Positions 32,850 through 45,021 of a DNA stretch of 64,000 nt are shown here, piece by piece. Both the position numbers and the translations under genes were made by a program. The notes under the pieces are model-generated. The model was not told the DNA's origin, searched no databases, and saw nothing but the letters and a program-made list of their open reading frames with translations. The stretch comes from Septoria linicola (Eukaryota; Ascomycota; Dothideomycetes; Mycosphaerellales; Mycosphaerellaceae): the NCBI GenBank assembly GCA_024114885.1, contig CP099429.1, positions 992,001 through 1,056,000 of the forward strand, given 5' to 3'. How positions within the stretch are numbered: the stretch's first letter is position 1; the number at the start of each line of letters is the position of its first letter.

Positions 32850-35603
32850 TGTTCCGTAACAGGTGCGTGAGAAAAGAAAGAGCAAGCAGTGGTCGCGGTC
32901 AGCTTGTCAGCTGGAGGACAGCCTCCACTGCCACATCATCGTCTCCGCGGTTGCGCAACTGGAACTTTATCACTGCGGCGCATTTGCTAACATTTATCAC
33001 ATAGAAGAACCTCACAAAAGCCCAGCGACGATCTGTACAGGAACTTCAAGGCCAATTTCCCACAGCTGGGAGGCAACAGTGCGCCGTCGTCGAGCGAGGC
33101 TGCCCAAGCACCTTCGACAACATCTCTCGCGGAAGCGCTCGATATCCCGTTGAACCCGCGGTAGGCCTTTCCCTGTCTGAGTGCTGGAAATACCCAGCAC
33201 AGATCAACACGATCTGCGTGGCAGGCAACTGCGCATTAATGAACGAGCACTGACATCCCTCCAGATCTCTTGATGGACAGAGTCAGCCGCATGATATCAA
33301 GGATGCAGACCCCACCCCAAGAGGCTCTAACGAGCCGTGGAATTTTGGAACTTCTGGTCTAACACCATCACTCATGGATCCAAACAGTCACAGCTTCAAC
33401 ATGTTCGCCAACCAGATGCCGGGCTACTACACGCCCACTCCTGGTGGCACGAACACACTCTATCACAGCCAAGCCGGCGACCTTCACACACCCACATTTG
33501 GCATGGGATTGGGGACACCTCTGTCGATGCCAACTTCAGAAGGTGCCTTGCATGCTGGCCAGCAAGGCGGCCCTTTCCATGGATTTCAACCCAACCTATC
33601 GCAACATATTCAGCAACAACAGTTTCAGAACATGAACCCATTCCAGATGCATCAACAGGGCTTTGCGCCAGCGCAGTTCTCGCACCAGAACTCCTTCGAC
33701 GACATGCAAGGTCCAGTTGGAGAGTCGCCAGTCGACGACATGGGCATGGACATGGGACTACCGCACCCACACCAAACACCCGACATGCTATTCCGCCCAC
33801 CTAATCTTCAGAACACGATGCAACCACCTCCGCTACATCCGTCTGGCGAGAAGTACGCACACGTCTCAGCCACACAATAAACAACGTGCTAACAAGTCTT
33901 CAAGGTTCCGTTACCATGTAACTCTTAATGCGCCCACGGCGATGATCAAACACTCGGACGAGATTCCGGTGACGTATCTCAACAAAGGTCAAGCATATAC
34001 ACTCAACGTTGTCGACACGCATACGCAGCAAGGTGCCCCAGCAGCAAGATACCGCACCTTTGTGCGCGTCTCGTTCGAGGATGAGCAACAACGTCAGAAG
34101 CCAGCCGCATGTTGGCAATTATGGAAGGAGGGCCGTGGCACGAACGAAGCGCACCAACGAGGTGGTCGTCTGCAAGCCGTCGAGTACGTTGATTCTGGCC
34201 AACTTGGAGGCGCCGAGGACCCATCAAAACCAAAGGTGGACCTTGAATGCTCTTCGTTCGATGGCTTCTGCGTGACGTGGTCGCCTGCCAATGGTACAGC
34301 GGAATGTCCAATCTCAGTTCGCTTCAACTTCCTATCCACCGACTTCAGCCATTCCAAGGGTGTGAAGGGCATTCCTGTAAGGCTGTGTGCGAAAACAGAA
34401 GCTATAGAAGAGTCGTCACTTAGTCCATCGCAAGCGATGGGCGCCGAAGTATGCTATTGCAAGGTAAAGCTTTTCCGAGATCATGGAGCAGAGCGCAAGC
34501 TTTCGAACGATGTCGCACACGTCAAGAAGACCATCGACAAGTTGAACCAGCAAATCGCACAAATTGAATCTGGCATGCGAGACCTTGGGAAACGCAAGCG
34601 AGCTGGTTCGCTTGCGCAAAAGAACGGCATGGACAGGCCTGGCAAAGTGCCCAAGCATCGCAGAACATGGTCGATGACTTCCGCGACATCAAACGGCGGC
34701 AGAGGCAGCGCAGAAGAAGATCTCCACATCAAGTTGATGACCCTCCAAGACATGTTTACCTCCACACGGCCCGCCAGCGTACTCTATCTCAGAGGAGACA
34801 ATGGCGACGATCCCGATGCCTTCCCAGTGAAGCTATCTGGAGAGATCGATCTCACGAGGACCGACTCGGCGGACACCAGCTGGGACAAGCAAAGTGATGG
34901 CAAGAACGACTCTTCTATGGTGTCGCCCACCCCTAGCTCGAATTCACTCATCGGCAGTCGCAAAGATGCGACTATGCAGCAACCTACACCTGTAGGTGGA
35001 CCCTCGAGGCAGTCTTCGAACGAATGGCGGAACAACCCACAGACGGCCACGATGGACATCCAACCGACGATACCAGAGCAGCTGCACAGCCCACCAGAAC
35101 ACGTTCCAACGAAGATCGAGACGAAATCATCAGAGGTTGGTGCTGTGTCGGGCTGGATAGAAGCTGTTGGGGTAGATCACAGCTACCAGCCGCCTCCGCC
35201 ACGAGCGATGAAGCCTGTCGCCTGCTTCTACGTCCAGCCTCATGTGGCAGGGCGACCACCTCCAGACAATCATTACAGGGCAATCTATTTGATGAAGCGC
35301 ACACTCAAGGACTTCACGAACACACTTGCACGAAAATGCGACATCGAACCGACAAAGGTCGTTCGGACCTATCGTATGACAGAAAACGGCCTGAATGTTT
35401 TATTTGACGACGAATGCATACAAGAACTCCCAGAGGGCCAGGACATGACTGTTGAGTTTTGCGAAGTCCAGCCAGACGACGACTTGCCCGCGAAGCCAAA
35501 GCGAGAGTGGGATGCCGGCCCCACGGACATACAGTGCGACGGCGAATTTTCCACGGTCGAAAACGTCAATTCTCATGGCTATGAGCTGAAACTACTTTTC
35601 TGA
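32850..35603 (+). CDS. Grainyhead/CP2-family transcription factor
   Basis: Four exons, 32850-32863, 33005-33160, 33265-33852 and 33905-35603, give 818 residues. The first coding exon is 14 nt (MFRN plus two bases). The N-terminal region has KPSDDLYRNFKANFPQLGG and a long Gln/Pro/Met-rich activation-like segment (about residues 70-250). The CP2 DNA-binding domain starts at FRYHVTLNAPTAMIKHSDEI and runs through YRTFVRVSFEDEQQR, FDGFCVTWSPANGTAECP and VRFNFLSTDFSHSKGVKGIP. A KRKRAGS-type basic patch follows. The C-terminus (VLFDDECIQELPEGQDMTVEF) resembles the ubiquitin-like dimerisation fold of the family. In Neurospora the homologue acts in conidial separation and cell-wall remodelling; a similar role here is inferred. 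Confidence 0.9.
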
Positions 35604-38600
35604 TTGATTTTGCGACGGTTCCTCAATGATCGAGGACCACTTTCTTTCCTTCATCGTACGGTACGAGCAACGCGACGCACGACACCTTCTCTTTAGCATT
35701 ACCAGAAACCGTGTACATGATGGTTCGAACTTTAGATATCACGCCCGCGACGAAAGGCATATTGAGATACCAGGCCTACGATATCGGGCTCTTTACTTTT
35801 GGAAATACCCACAACTGCGAGCTGGGATGGTCATATGCTTTTTTCAGAAGGCGCAAAGTATGATAATACATGGGTTTGCGGTTGGCCTTTGTTAGTTGCA
35901 GGCCAGCAGCAGCAGGTCTCCTGCCGTATGGCTGCTACATATGGATCAGAATGGATAATGGATGTTCAAACACAACGACACAGACACTGCGGCAGCAGTC
36001 GGCTTGCTCTACAGTCATAGCTGCCTCGATATACCCAATCCGCAGCAACGCCATCGTAATGGAAATGTTACGAATCTCGCATCATCTCAGGGTACCGTGA
36101 CCATACTGATGATGTGTTTCCACTTCTAGGTTTACCTTCCTCATGCACAATAACCGTGACTCGAAGGCGGCAGAATTCGCAAGACTGTCAGTCGTCGAAC
36201 TCAGCAGCAGTCCCTTGTGATCGGCCTCTGGGATTGGTGAGGCTGGACACCGCTGGGCCGCTGGCAGAAGAGCTGTGGCTGCGTGGTACGCTAGGGGAGC
36301 TATTCTGAACTGTATTTCATCTGCCCGCGCATGGAAGAACGTTGCTCTATCGCATACGCAAGATTAGGCGACTCAGATCCCGCAAAGCAGCGCCACACAA
36401 TCGTGCCAAAGGGCTTTCACCAGCCTCGCACTTGAAACAATGCTAAGCTGCTGCTTAGACAGGCCTCCAAACTGTCGTGTTATTCCTATTCCTGTACCTG
36501 TCCATACCTGTCCACGATCCTTGACCTTTCATGTCTGTCTTGTCCTAGCAAAGACAATCACTTACCTCATTCTACCTAGGCGCCTCACTCTCAGAGTAGC
36601 TTTGTAGTGGTCGGCCGGCCAAAACAAGACACAATCACCCTGCATATGCTGGTGACATCTCGCTTCTCGCTGGTGGAGAAGCACCGAGCTAGCAAAGAGT
36701 GGCAAATGAGCATTATAGCCGCAATATCGCGCAGCGAGCATGTGCTTGCTTAGGCAACCCTTTCGCTCTTGCAAACGGTGCCTCCGTACGATGCAGTAGC
36801 TCGTGGTCGCGTTCGATGGAATATACCGTGGAGCTCACACGGAACTGACGAGGCGTGACGCCTGATGTTGAAGATCATTGCCCAGCAGAGGGAGCGATCT
36901 GCGCACAGCCACAATGTACCTTGGAGAGGTTCAGTCGAGAACGTGCCAGGAATCCCATGCCACGTTGACTGCCCTCTGCCGCGTCTGCATGCATGCATGT
37001 GTGGCCAGTGGGAGGGCGGAAAAGAGCTCGATCATTACGATTAGTGGCTGAGTCGCTGCGAATCACGAGCATAGGAGACCTTCTGCCGGGTTGGTGGACA
37101 GACTTTCTCAGACCTCACCTCCGGTTATGGCGGATATGCTGCCAATGTCAATGTTCTCGGCCCCGGGGACGTGTGCTGAGGGATGGAGCACATGCTTTCG
37201 AACATTCACGAACGGGTGTTTCAGCATATGCAACGACAGCAGCATCACCTCAGCACGGACGGCCACAAAAACCACCGGCCGCAAGAAGACAAGTCGGGAG
37301 CACAGCCGTATGCATCGTTGGCAGGTCTTGGAAGTGTGGTAATGCAATTGCTCCAGGCGGTTACGGCGTCACCATGCCGAGACGGTGTGCTGTTGTGCAA
37401 AGCGGCACATGCGGATTCCACAATGATGTCTGCTGACGAGGTGCGAGCTCTGGTGAGCGACAGCAGCATCTGAGATCTGGCAGATGCAGTCCTTGAGGGT
37501 TTCTGGAAGAAGCCATGCTGTGTGACCGGCGGTCTCTGAAGTCCGCGATGCCAGCGCCGCGGAACAGCCGAAGATGATACACAGTGTTTCTTTCTCTGGT
37601 CTGTTCAACTTGTGAAGCATGTGCCATGTCAAGTCGTACAGAGCTCGCCATAATAAAGGTACAGTCTGTGGCTGTCCGTACTGAATGCTTGCGCAGTTCC
37701 CTCCTACAACGAAGGCCGAGTCAAGACGAGCTCAATGATTATTCATAGATCAAGACTCTCGATCACTTCTCTTGACGGCAATACTCGCCTCGCACGATGA
37801 ATCCGCGAACAAGCACACAAGCACTCTGCAACTGTGTGCAGCTTGATAGATCATCCTGCGCTGCAATGGCTGGCAATGCCATCCTGGATACGAACACAGC
37901 AAGACTGCGCCTACGTTGACATCTCCACTCACTGCACTTCGCACGCGTCTGCAAACAGAGTTCTCATCCGACCAATATGCCACAGTTCATAGTTCCCTGT
38001 GCCACTTGAAGGTAAACGCCATGTAGCTGATCGAAGTGTTTTTTGACTACGCCAAGCAATACCACCAACTTAACAGCATGAAAAGCATCGGAACTGTCTT
38101 CGGAGTCAAAGTCAGACAGCAAAACTATCTGCCATTGACTTCGACGCTATCACCAGGTACCGCAACGTCGATTGGGCGTCAAAGGCTTTGCGAAGACAAA
38201 CGATTCAGTCGAGCACGCAACACCAGCGAATTTACCACACGATCCGATGAGCAAGGCCACTGATATTCTAGCAATACATACAAGAACAATCACTCCTGAT
38301 GAGATGCAGCCGCAGTCTACACCTGACACAAAACATTACATTGGCCAACGCTCGAGAGCTTTGCCATGACAGTCAGAGCTCGTACTTCATCGTCTTGACA
38401 CTCACGCGAACTCTAGCTCTGAGAGCTGGTAGTAATCTCATCTCATTCTTTACCCTTCACAGAGTCAGGAGATCAAGCACAGCACAGCCACAGCTCAGAT
38501 GCGACGTCTGCAAACCACTATACGAAAGGAAGATCGATAAGATATGGTTCCAAGCGCTCGAGAACAACCCTCCCCGCCCTTTGACTGGCATCTTGTCACA

Positions 38601-39558
38601 GTGATCCAGAATCTCGATAGCGGGAACAAGCTCTTCTGGTTGTTTGACTGTGAACGAGCATGACTGAGGTCAATCACATCTGCCGCTGATCAGCTTAGTC
38701 CAGGCCTGTCAACATCCTCAAGCTCCGAAACAAGCTGCGGTACCTGCGTTGGGATATCGCAGTCTTAAAGCGCAGGCTTTAGCCTCCTGGTCCCACGGTC
38801 CGTTGAGCTTATGCAAAGCAGAGCGAGGCTGCTCAATGCTTGCCTATCATGATTCCATGAAGCTCAGTGTTGTGTATCACTCTCACGCCACAACTCCATT
38901 TCTCGAAACATCGCTCCATGGTTGGCTGAACGAGTCTGACATATCAGCTCTCACCAAGATAGACCTCACGTATCGGATTCACATCGAGCACTATCGCAGA
39001 GCAGTCTTCGCAAGCTGCTACCGGCAAGCTCTCTGACACTAGCTCTAGCTCAAGCGCAGAAACGACTTCATTGAGTTTGCTTGCTGGAATTAATGTGATA
39101 TCGAAGCCTCTCCGAACAGAGAGCAGACGAGCATCAAGCCTCGCCGTTCCGTTGTGACAGCACCGCCTGAGCCATCAATAGTGAGACCATCGCGTTAGGG
39201 TTGATTAAATTTAGTCATGGGACGGCGGCGACGACATGATCACGAAGTGCACGTAGATTTTGAAGAGACCATGTAGCTCTTAGGTACCTTGAAGCATTGT
39301 TTGCAGACTTACGAGTTGTCTACGAGAGAGCTACGACCCATATTGAGTGCACCCGGTTTGCCCATATAGCTAAGATTGGGCTTTTATGAAAGTTTCAACA
39401 CCAATTCATGATTTCATATGGCAGTCGACGATTGCGAAGACTTCGAGATGACGACATATGCCGTTAAGTCACTGGATAATGGCCATGTAGCCCAGAACAT
39501 GTATTCAAAGCTATCCGACTGATGTAGACATGAGCCCCTTCCTGCCTCCATCGAGACA
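35604..39558. other. Four-kilobase gene-poor region
   Basis: I found no conserved protein, signal peptide with support, tRNA or repeat. Overlapping frames on both strands at 36990-37650 code for nothing recognisable, although one plus-strand frame at about 37140-37340 is cysteine- and threonine-rich. No terminal repeats or transposase motifs are visible, and base composition is not strongly AT-rich, so this does not look like a RIP-mutated transposon. Confidence 0.45.
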
Positions 39559-40629
39559 TCAATCGGCTTCTCCATAATCGCCATGCCCAGTTTTCTTCGC
39601 ATGTCCTTGGGCCCATTGCTGACCCTTTCCAGTCTCGCCGCACGTGTTACATTTGATCGAGAAGCCGTGTGTATCTGTGAAATAGTGCCTCCCCTGTAGC
39701 ACTCGGCAAAGCTCCCTCGCGGCATCCAGAGCTCCTCCATCGATTTCCTCGTTCTGCAGTCGCATGACATCAAACACTTTCCTATCAGCTCCGGGATCTG
39801 CGCCAGCAAAGGCTGTCACGGCGCAGACATCGTAGTGAATACCAGAGTAGACCAATATGCACCGCGTTGGTTTCCGTTCGTTGAACTTGTCCACCCGTAG
39901 AGTCTGCACGTCAATGCTGCATATTTCGATGTCGAACTTCTCGCTCAAGATCGATAGCTCGATTCCTCCACCCCAAGAATCTTCACGTTGAATCCAGCGA
40001 CAGTAGTCGTCCGGTCTCTTTTCAAGCATGCCTTCTGTATAGAAATCAGGCTTGGCCTGGATTTCCTGCGCCACAGCACTACGTAGCTCAGTCATGCCAT
40101 CAAGTGCTGGGCCGAGAACTGCAGAAGAGAGGGCTCGAAACATGCAGCTGTTATCGTCTGGCATCACTCGTAGAACCATAACTCCTTCTAATTGAGGCAC
40201 AGGTATCTCAGGAGGGTCGTCTTCGACGTTTCCCTTCGGTTTCCGAGTGAGACCAAGTGGCTGAGATGGGAAGTCGCCAGGCTTATGTGTAGGTGGCGAG
40301 ATTTGTCCGCGAGCAGGAAGTGAGCCGACTGCTTCTGCGGATGGTTGAGTCCCTGCCATCGGATTCGTCAGGTTGGCTTGTACGTTTCGTGGGCTGATCG
40401 TGAGTTGTTCGCCATTGAGCTTGAATGGTAGATCTGAGAGCTTTGTCTGGCCGTCGATCGATTCTGTGTTCAGTGCTTGAGGCGGGAAACCATGTTTGAG
40501 ATCGAAATCGGCAACACCAGTCTTCTCTGATATCTCGCTGGTGAGATGGCTCCATGATGACTGGCTGTCAATGCTGATGGTTGCTTGGCCTTCTGGTCCA
40601 CGAACTCGCAATCGGATAGAGCCTGTCAT
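39559..40629 (-). CDS. OTU1: OTU1/YOD1-type deubiquitinase
   Basis: Single exon, 356 residues. The N-terminal ~80 residues form a UBX-like ubiquitin fold (SIRLRVRGPEGQATI ... LNGEQLTISP) that in this family binds Cdc48/p97. The OTU domain covers about 150-285, with the catalytic motif MPDDNSCMFRAL (Asp159, Cys162) and His265 in YSGIHYDV. A C-terminal C2H2 finger uses C327, C330, H343 and H349 (CNTCGETGKG, GHAKKTGH). All three parts and the length match Otu1, which trims ubiquitin chains from Cdc48 clients, including those in ER-associated degradation. The start is the ATG at 40629. It shares a 286-bp divergent promoter with the RSC subunit. Confidence 0.93.
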   Translation of the reverse strand: MTGSIRLRVRGPEGQATISIDSQSSWSHLTSEISEKTGVADFDLKHGFPPQALNTESIDGQTKLSDLPFKLNGEQLTISPRNVQANLTNPMAGTQPSAEAVGSLPARGQISPPTHKPGDFPSQPLGLTRKPKGNVEDDPPEIPVPQLEGVMVLRVMPDDNSCMFRALSSAVLGPALDGMTELRSAVAQEIQAKPDFYTEGMLEKRPDDYCRWIQREDSWGGGIELSILSEKFDIEICSIDVQTLRVDKFNERKPTRCILVYSGIHYDVCAVTAFAGADPGADRKVFDVMRLQNEEIDGGALDAARELCRVLQGRHYFTDTHGFSIKCNTCGETGKGQQWAQGHAKKTGHGDYGEAD

Positions 40630-40915
40630 TGTCACCGAGATTCGGGGTATGTCGATGCTTATTTTGGGAAGTGTTCAGATAGAGGCCGATGTCTTGAATG
40701 TCATCCGAAGCGAAAGTCGGCTGATCGATGTCCCGTGGCAATGGCAGGCGACGATATCCGGAAGTGAGTGAGTGAATGTGATAGTTCTATGCGTGGATGC
40801 CTGATGCCTGATCGCGTGTTCAGTGCATCGCGACTCCCAAAGCTTCGAGCATCGATCTGCAGATCATTGTACACAACATCCACCTCTCCGCTACCACCCC
40901 CGCCCACCACGCGCG
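40630..40915. promoter_or_regulatory. Shared divergent promoter, OTU1 / RSC1-2
   Basis: 286 bp separate the two starts. A C-rich pyrimidine tract (ctaccacccccgcccaccac) lies just before the RSC start. No specific operator was identified. Confidence 0.5.
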
Positions 40916-43519
40916 ATGGCGTCGCGACGACAGTCGACCAAAGGTCGCGACCGGAGTCCCAGCTCGACGCCGGTGCCATCGACAGAGCCGCTCAGCGATG
41001 GCTCGCAGATTCCGGATGCGCAATGGCAGGCCATGTCTAGAGTGCTCAATGCCATTTACGACTTCCGAACCGGCGACGGCTTTGATCCGACCAAGCTATT
41101 TCACCGTCTCATCAATAAGCGCGTGATGCCCGAATACTACGATACGATCAAAGAGCCCATGGCACTGTCCACCGTCAAGCGCAAGATCGCGCGCAAGGAG
41201 TACCAGACCTTTGGCGAGTTCGTGCGAGACTTTGCGTTGATCCCATACAATGCGCAAGTCTTCAACATACCAGAAAGTGGAGCTTTCCAGGATGCGCTGG
41301 TAGTCAAGCAGGAGATCGAAAGGCAGCTACAACTGCTTGTCCAGCAAGGGGTGATCGCATCCGAAGCTGCAGTATTGCCCAATCTGGGAGAGATTCCTAC
41401 CTTCGTGGAGACTGTTGCGCCGGCCGCGGAGGCCGCTGGACCAGTTGACGCTGATCCAGAGGCGGAAGAGTCCTCTGATGAGGATGCAGATGAGGATGAG
41501 GATGAAGACGAGGAAGAGGGCGGCAGAAGGAAAAAGCGGAAAGGTCCACGAGCATCAACTTCAATAGCGAAAAGAGAAGGAGCAGAAGATGGTGAGGATG
41601 GGAAGCGCGCTCGAGGGAGGCCGCCTAAGCTGCTCACTCCAATGGAGGCGAGGATACAGACCATTCTCAAAGGCATTCGCAAACCAAAGAACACGCGAGG
41701 GCAGCTCATGATCAAGAGTTTCGATCGATTACCGGACAAGGCACAGTTGCCGGATTACTACAATGAGATCAAGAACCCAATGGCGTACGATCAGCTCAAG
41801 CGCAAGGTGAAGCGCAAGAAGTATAAGACACTCGAAGAGTTTATGGCGGACGTGAACCTCATGTTCAACAACGCCAAACAGTACAACACGGACGACTCGC
41901 AGATCTACAAGGAGGCTGTAGCGTTGCAGATTGAGGCTGGCAAGCTTTACGATGCCGAAAAGGCCAAGCCAGACGATGCATTTGCGGATGATGAGGGAAA
42001 GGTGCCATTGCCCAATGGTGTACTGCACAACGGCGAGCTTTACAAAGTTGGCGACTGGGTGCACATCCAAAATCCCAACGACCTCACCAAGCCGATACCT
42101 GCGCAGGTGTACCGCACGTACAAGAACCCGAAAGGCGAGAACATGGTCAATGTATGCTGGTACTATCGACCAGAGCAGACTGTTCATCGCTTTGATAAGC
42201 ACTTTTTCGCCAACGAAATCGTCAAGACCGGACGATATCGAGATCATCGCCTTGATGAGGTGGAGGGCAAATGCTTCGTTATGTTCTACACACGATACTT
42301 CAAGGGTCGCCCCCGAAATCTGGCCGAGGGCACCGAGATCTATGTCTGCCAATCGCGATACAACGAGACCGCACATCAATTCAACACGATCAAGACATGG
42401 GCCAGCTGTCTTCCAGATGAAGTGCGTGACAAGGACTACGAGATGGATCTGTTCGACCACCCAAGGAAGATGAAGAAGTATCCTAGTCCGATAGCCTTCA
42501 TGCTCAAGGATGATCAGAAGGAGACGGACGACTTTCCCAAAGTACAATGGGGAGCAGAGGGAGCACCACCGAAGATTGGCGCGGTTCACCGAAAGCCACG
42601 CGGCGAAAAGGACTCTCCACCTCCAGAACCAACGCCTCCACCACCACCAAAGCTGCCCACGCCGCCACCTCGACAAGTGCCACCAACTCCTCAGCACAAC
42701 TACCAGCAACCTTTGGCACAACAGCAATTACACCGCGCACCGTCAAATTCGACCCTGCCAATCCAGCAGTACACACCACGCCCACAATCGTACCAGCCCG
42801 CCGCCCCAGCTACGGCGCCAAGAGCTCCTTCTGCGACTCCAGTCAGCTACGCGCCATCCACACCTCTTCAAGCACAGACAGTTCCACCGCGTCCTATGGC
42901 GCAACCGACAACTTACGCGCCCCAAGCGACTGCCCCATCAAATCCTGCCGCATACACGCCTCGTCCCCCAACTCAGGACTACCGGGCACCACCTCAAGTC
43001 GAAGTGTACACTCTTCCAGATGCCGCGAATCTCAGCATACCGGCCGAAGTCCGCGAGCAGTATCAACGAGACGAGTATGGAAGAGTCCTCTTCTTTACTG
43101 CCCCTCCAGTCACTGTCGACCAGCCGGAAAGCCTTGCGCGTGGGCACAGCATTCGATACTTGGCCGAGAAAGCTCGACGGAAGGAAGTCGTTGAGAAGAA
43201 GCGCAAAGAGCGAGAGCTACAGCATGAAGAAGAAGTTCGCGCTGCAAAGAAGGCAAGAGTAGACTCCGCGCAGAAACTGGCCAGTGAAATCGAGCACATG
43301 CAGCGCAAAGCTTTGCAGGTACTTGATAAGCAGCTCGCCACTGCGGTTGCTCGGGAGGTAGACGACAAAGACCTTGAAGCTTTGGCGCAGGCGCAAAAGG
43401 CTGCTGAGGAGCAGAAAGCTGCACGAGACGCAAATGAGAAGATGAGGACTGCCATGAGAAGCATCAAACTTGGCAGCAACTTCTTCGCTGACGACTGGGA
43501 CTCGAGAATAGTATCGTAG
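40916..43519 (+). CDS. RSC1: RSC chromatin-remodelling subunit, Rsc1/Rsc2 type
   Basis: Single exon, 867 residues from ATG 40916. Domain order is the Rsc1/Rsc2 one. Bromodomain 1 covers about 37-140, with YYDTIKEPMALSTVK and acetyl-lysine Asn112. An acidic linker (180-201) follows, then an AT-hook (KRARGRPPK, 230-238). Bromodomain 2 covers about 245-345 (YYNEIKNPMAYDQLK, NNAKQYN with Asn324). A BAH domain covers about 370-495 (YKVGDWVHIQNPND, VCWYYRPEQTVHRFDKHFF). The next ~200 residues are Pro/Gln-rich and disordered, and the C-terminus carries a charged helix (KARRKEVVEKKRKERELQ). RSC is a SWI/SNF-class remodeller that opens promoter nucleosomes. Paralogues cannot be separated from one sequence, so the symbol stands for the Rsc1/2 family. 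Confidence 0.92.
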   Translation: MASRRQSTKGRDRSPSSTPVPSTEPLSDGSQIPDAQWQAMSRVLNAIYDFRTGDGFDPTKLFHRLINKRVMPEYYDTIKEPMALSTVKRKIARKEYQTFGEFVRDFALIPYNAQVFNIPESGAFQDALVVKQEIERQLQLLVQQGVIASEAAVLPNLGEIPTFVETVAPAAEAAGPVDADPEAEESSDEDADEDEDEDEEEGGRRKKRKGPRASTSIAKREGAEDGEDGKRARGRPPKLLTPMEARIQTILKGIRKPKNTRGQLMIKSFDRLPDKAQLPDYYNEIKNPMAYDQLKRKVKRKKYKTLEEFMADVNLMFNNAKQYNTDDSQIYKEAVALQIEAGKLYDAEKAKPDDAFADDEGKVPLPNGVLHNGELYKVGDWVHIQNPNDLTKPIPAQVYRTYKNPKGENMVNVCWYYRPEQTVHRFDKHFFANEIVKTGRYRDHRLDEVEGKCFVMFYTRYFKGRPRNLAEGTEIYVCQSRYNETAHQFNTIKTWASCLPDEVRDKDYEMDLFDHPRKMKKYPSPIAFMLKDDQKETDDFPKVQWGAEGAPPKIGAVHRKPRGEKDSPPPEPTPPPPPKLPTPPPRQVPPTPQHNYQQPLAQQQLHRAPSNSTLPIQQYTPRPQSYQPAAPATAPRAPSATPVSYAPSTPLQAQTVPPRPMAQPTTYAPQATAPSNPAAYTPRPPTQDYRAPPQVEVYTLPDAANLSIPAEVREQYQRDEYGRVLFFTAPPVTVDQPESLARGHSIRYLAEKARRKEVVEKKRKERELQHEEEVRAAKKARVDSAQKLASEIEHMQRKALQVLDKQLATAVAREVDDKDLEALAQAQKAAEEQKAARDANEKMRTAMRSIKLGSNFFADDWDSRIVS

Positions 43520-43686
43520 ATGACCATATTCGTAGCCTGATACCCATTATATGCTCATAGCGATACACTGCTTTGAATCTTGTCATCCTGCAATCTTTGA
43601 TGCACTAGTGCTTGGCACGCTCTACATAGAGCCCGCAGCTTGCAGCAAGATGCGAATCTGCGAGATCGAGCGGGCGATAGTAATGC
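43520..43686. terminator. Convergent 3' ends
   Basis: The 167 bp between the RSC and DUF2183 stop codons must hold both 3' UTRs. No strong polyadenylation signal stands out. Confidence 0.35.
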
Positions 43687-44771
43687 TCAAGTCTTCTGGG
43701 TTCCGTTTGTGCTCAAGTCCGGACAAGTCCCATTCACCACGTAGAACCTGCCATCGTAATGGCACATCCTATCATATCTCGTCCCGTTGATAACGGTATC
43801 TGGCAAGCTCTTCCAATCCTGCAGCCGACCATTTGACTCAAACTTCTTGTGGCGCGGATACCACGTCCCCTCTCTTCGATCGTAACGGCATTGCGGACTA
43901 GGACGCCATGGACTAAGCATGAGGCATTGCATCTGGGTTACGAACATATTCATGATCGTCTTCGTCATAGCTCCGAAGCCGTTGATATGCTTGTTGTGTA
44001 GAAGATCGAGGAAAGCTTTTTGGCGATAGAGAAGCATTTCGCAGCCGAAGTTCTCGTCTGTGGTTTCGTTGAGTCTGCGCAGGTATGCGAGGCTTTCTTG
44101 GTGAAAGTCGGCGGCTGTTTCGAATACTGTCCAGCGGTTGGAAAGCTTTTTGTTGGAGAGGAGTTTGGTCGCTGGGACGAAGAGGTCCGCCGGATTGGTG
44201 GCTCGGATGTCGAACATGAAGAGGCATTGTACTTGACGAGGATTCTTGAGAGCTAATCTGGCATAGGCGTCGCTGAGACCTGGTGTCGCGAAGTCGCCGA
44301 CGAGGATGAACTTTTGGTTCGTGTCCTGGTCGATCAGCTTTTGGATGCTGTTCTGTCGAAAGCTCAAGAACGACTTAAGCTGCGCCAGTCGTAGTTCTCT
44401 GACTTCCACACTTCCATTTGGGTAGCTATGCTCTCTTGTGTCAGCCCCCTCACCTGGTATAATCAGATCATTGAAGTCTCGTACTACTGAGGAATGCCAG
44501 AGATATAGCTTTCGCCCCAAGTGGTAAGGGCATCGGTGATGTAGGCAAATTGGGTTCCCTTCACCTGCGCGTAGTCTCGATACAGCTCAGGCATACCAAG
44601 CAAAGGCTCGAAAGGATCTGTGAACACATTTCGGATAGCGCGGCGAAGATTCCAGACCTCAGTCACTCTCAGGATGTCATCAACGTCGCTCGCGATTGTG
44701 ACAGTCGCGTTGTCGAGGAAGGCAGCGGAAGCGATGAGCGGCAGACAGAGTAGGCGTCTGAGCAACAGCAT
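43687..44771 (-). CDS. Secreted DUF2183 (App1-like phosphatase domain) protein
   Basis: Exons 44488-44771 and 43687-44434, with intron 44435-44487 (GTAGTA...GACACAAG, branch GCTGAC), give 343 residues. The start at 44771 gives a signal peptide (MLLLRRLLCLPLIASAAF). The catalytic-type motif ASDVDDILRVTEVW sits soon after; the DxD pair is present, but Ile replaces the usual Thr of DxDxT. Further family blocks are VEVRELRLAQLKSFLSFRQ and KFILVGDFATPGLSDAYARL. Several N-glycosylation sites and four cysteines lie towards the C-terminus, fitting secretion. The yeast relative App1 is a cytosolic phosphatidate phosphatase; secreted fungal versions have no known substrate. Unspliced, the frame stops at TAG inside the intron. 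Confidence 0.8.
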
Positions 44772-45021
44772 GATTTTCGATGTACAGGATTTGCTGCACT
44801 GGTGAGCTAGTCGATTGAGCATGTGCGGTATATGTGAGCTCTGTCTCAAGAAGCAATAAGCTTAGGTATGCCGACTTGTTGCGTGCGTGGCAACACCGGG
44901 GTCAGGAAGGCACATTGCGCATGCAGGAGACTTCTTGATCGTGCCTGTCACGTTCGAAGCATCGGCATCGACAGTACACCGACATAAACAGTCAAGACAT
45001 CCGACTTCAAGCCTTAACTTT

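Noticed and set aside
41729..42727. 332-codon minus-strand frame opposite the RSC gene
   Set aside because: Antisense of a clear bromodomain/BAH gene; its Trp/Leu-rich translation is what such a shadow gives.
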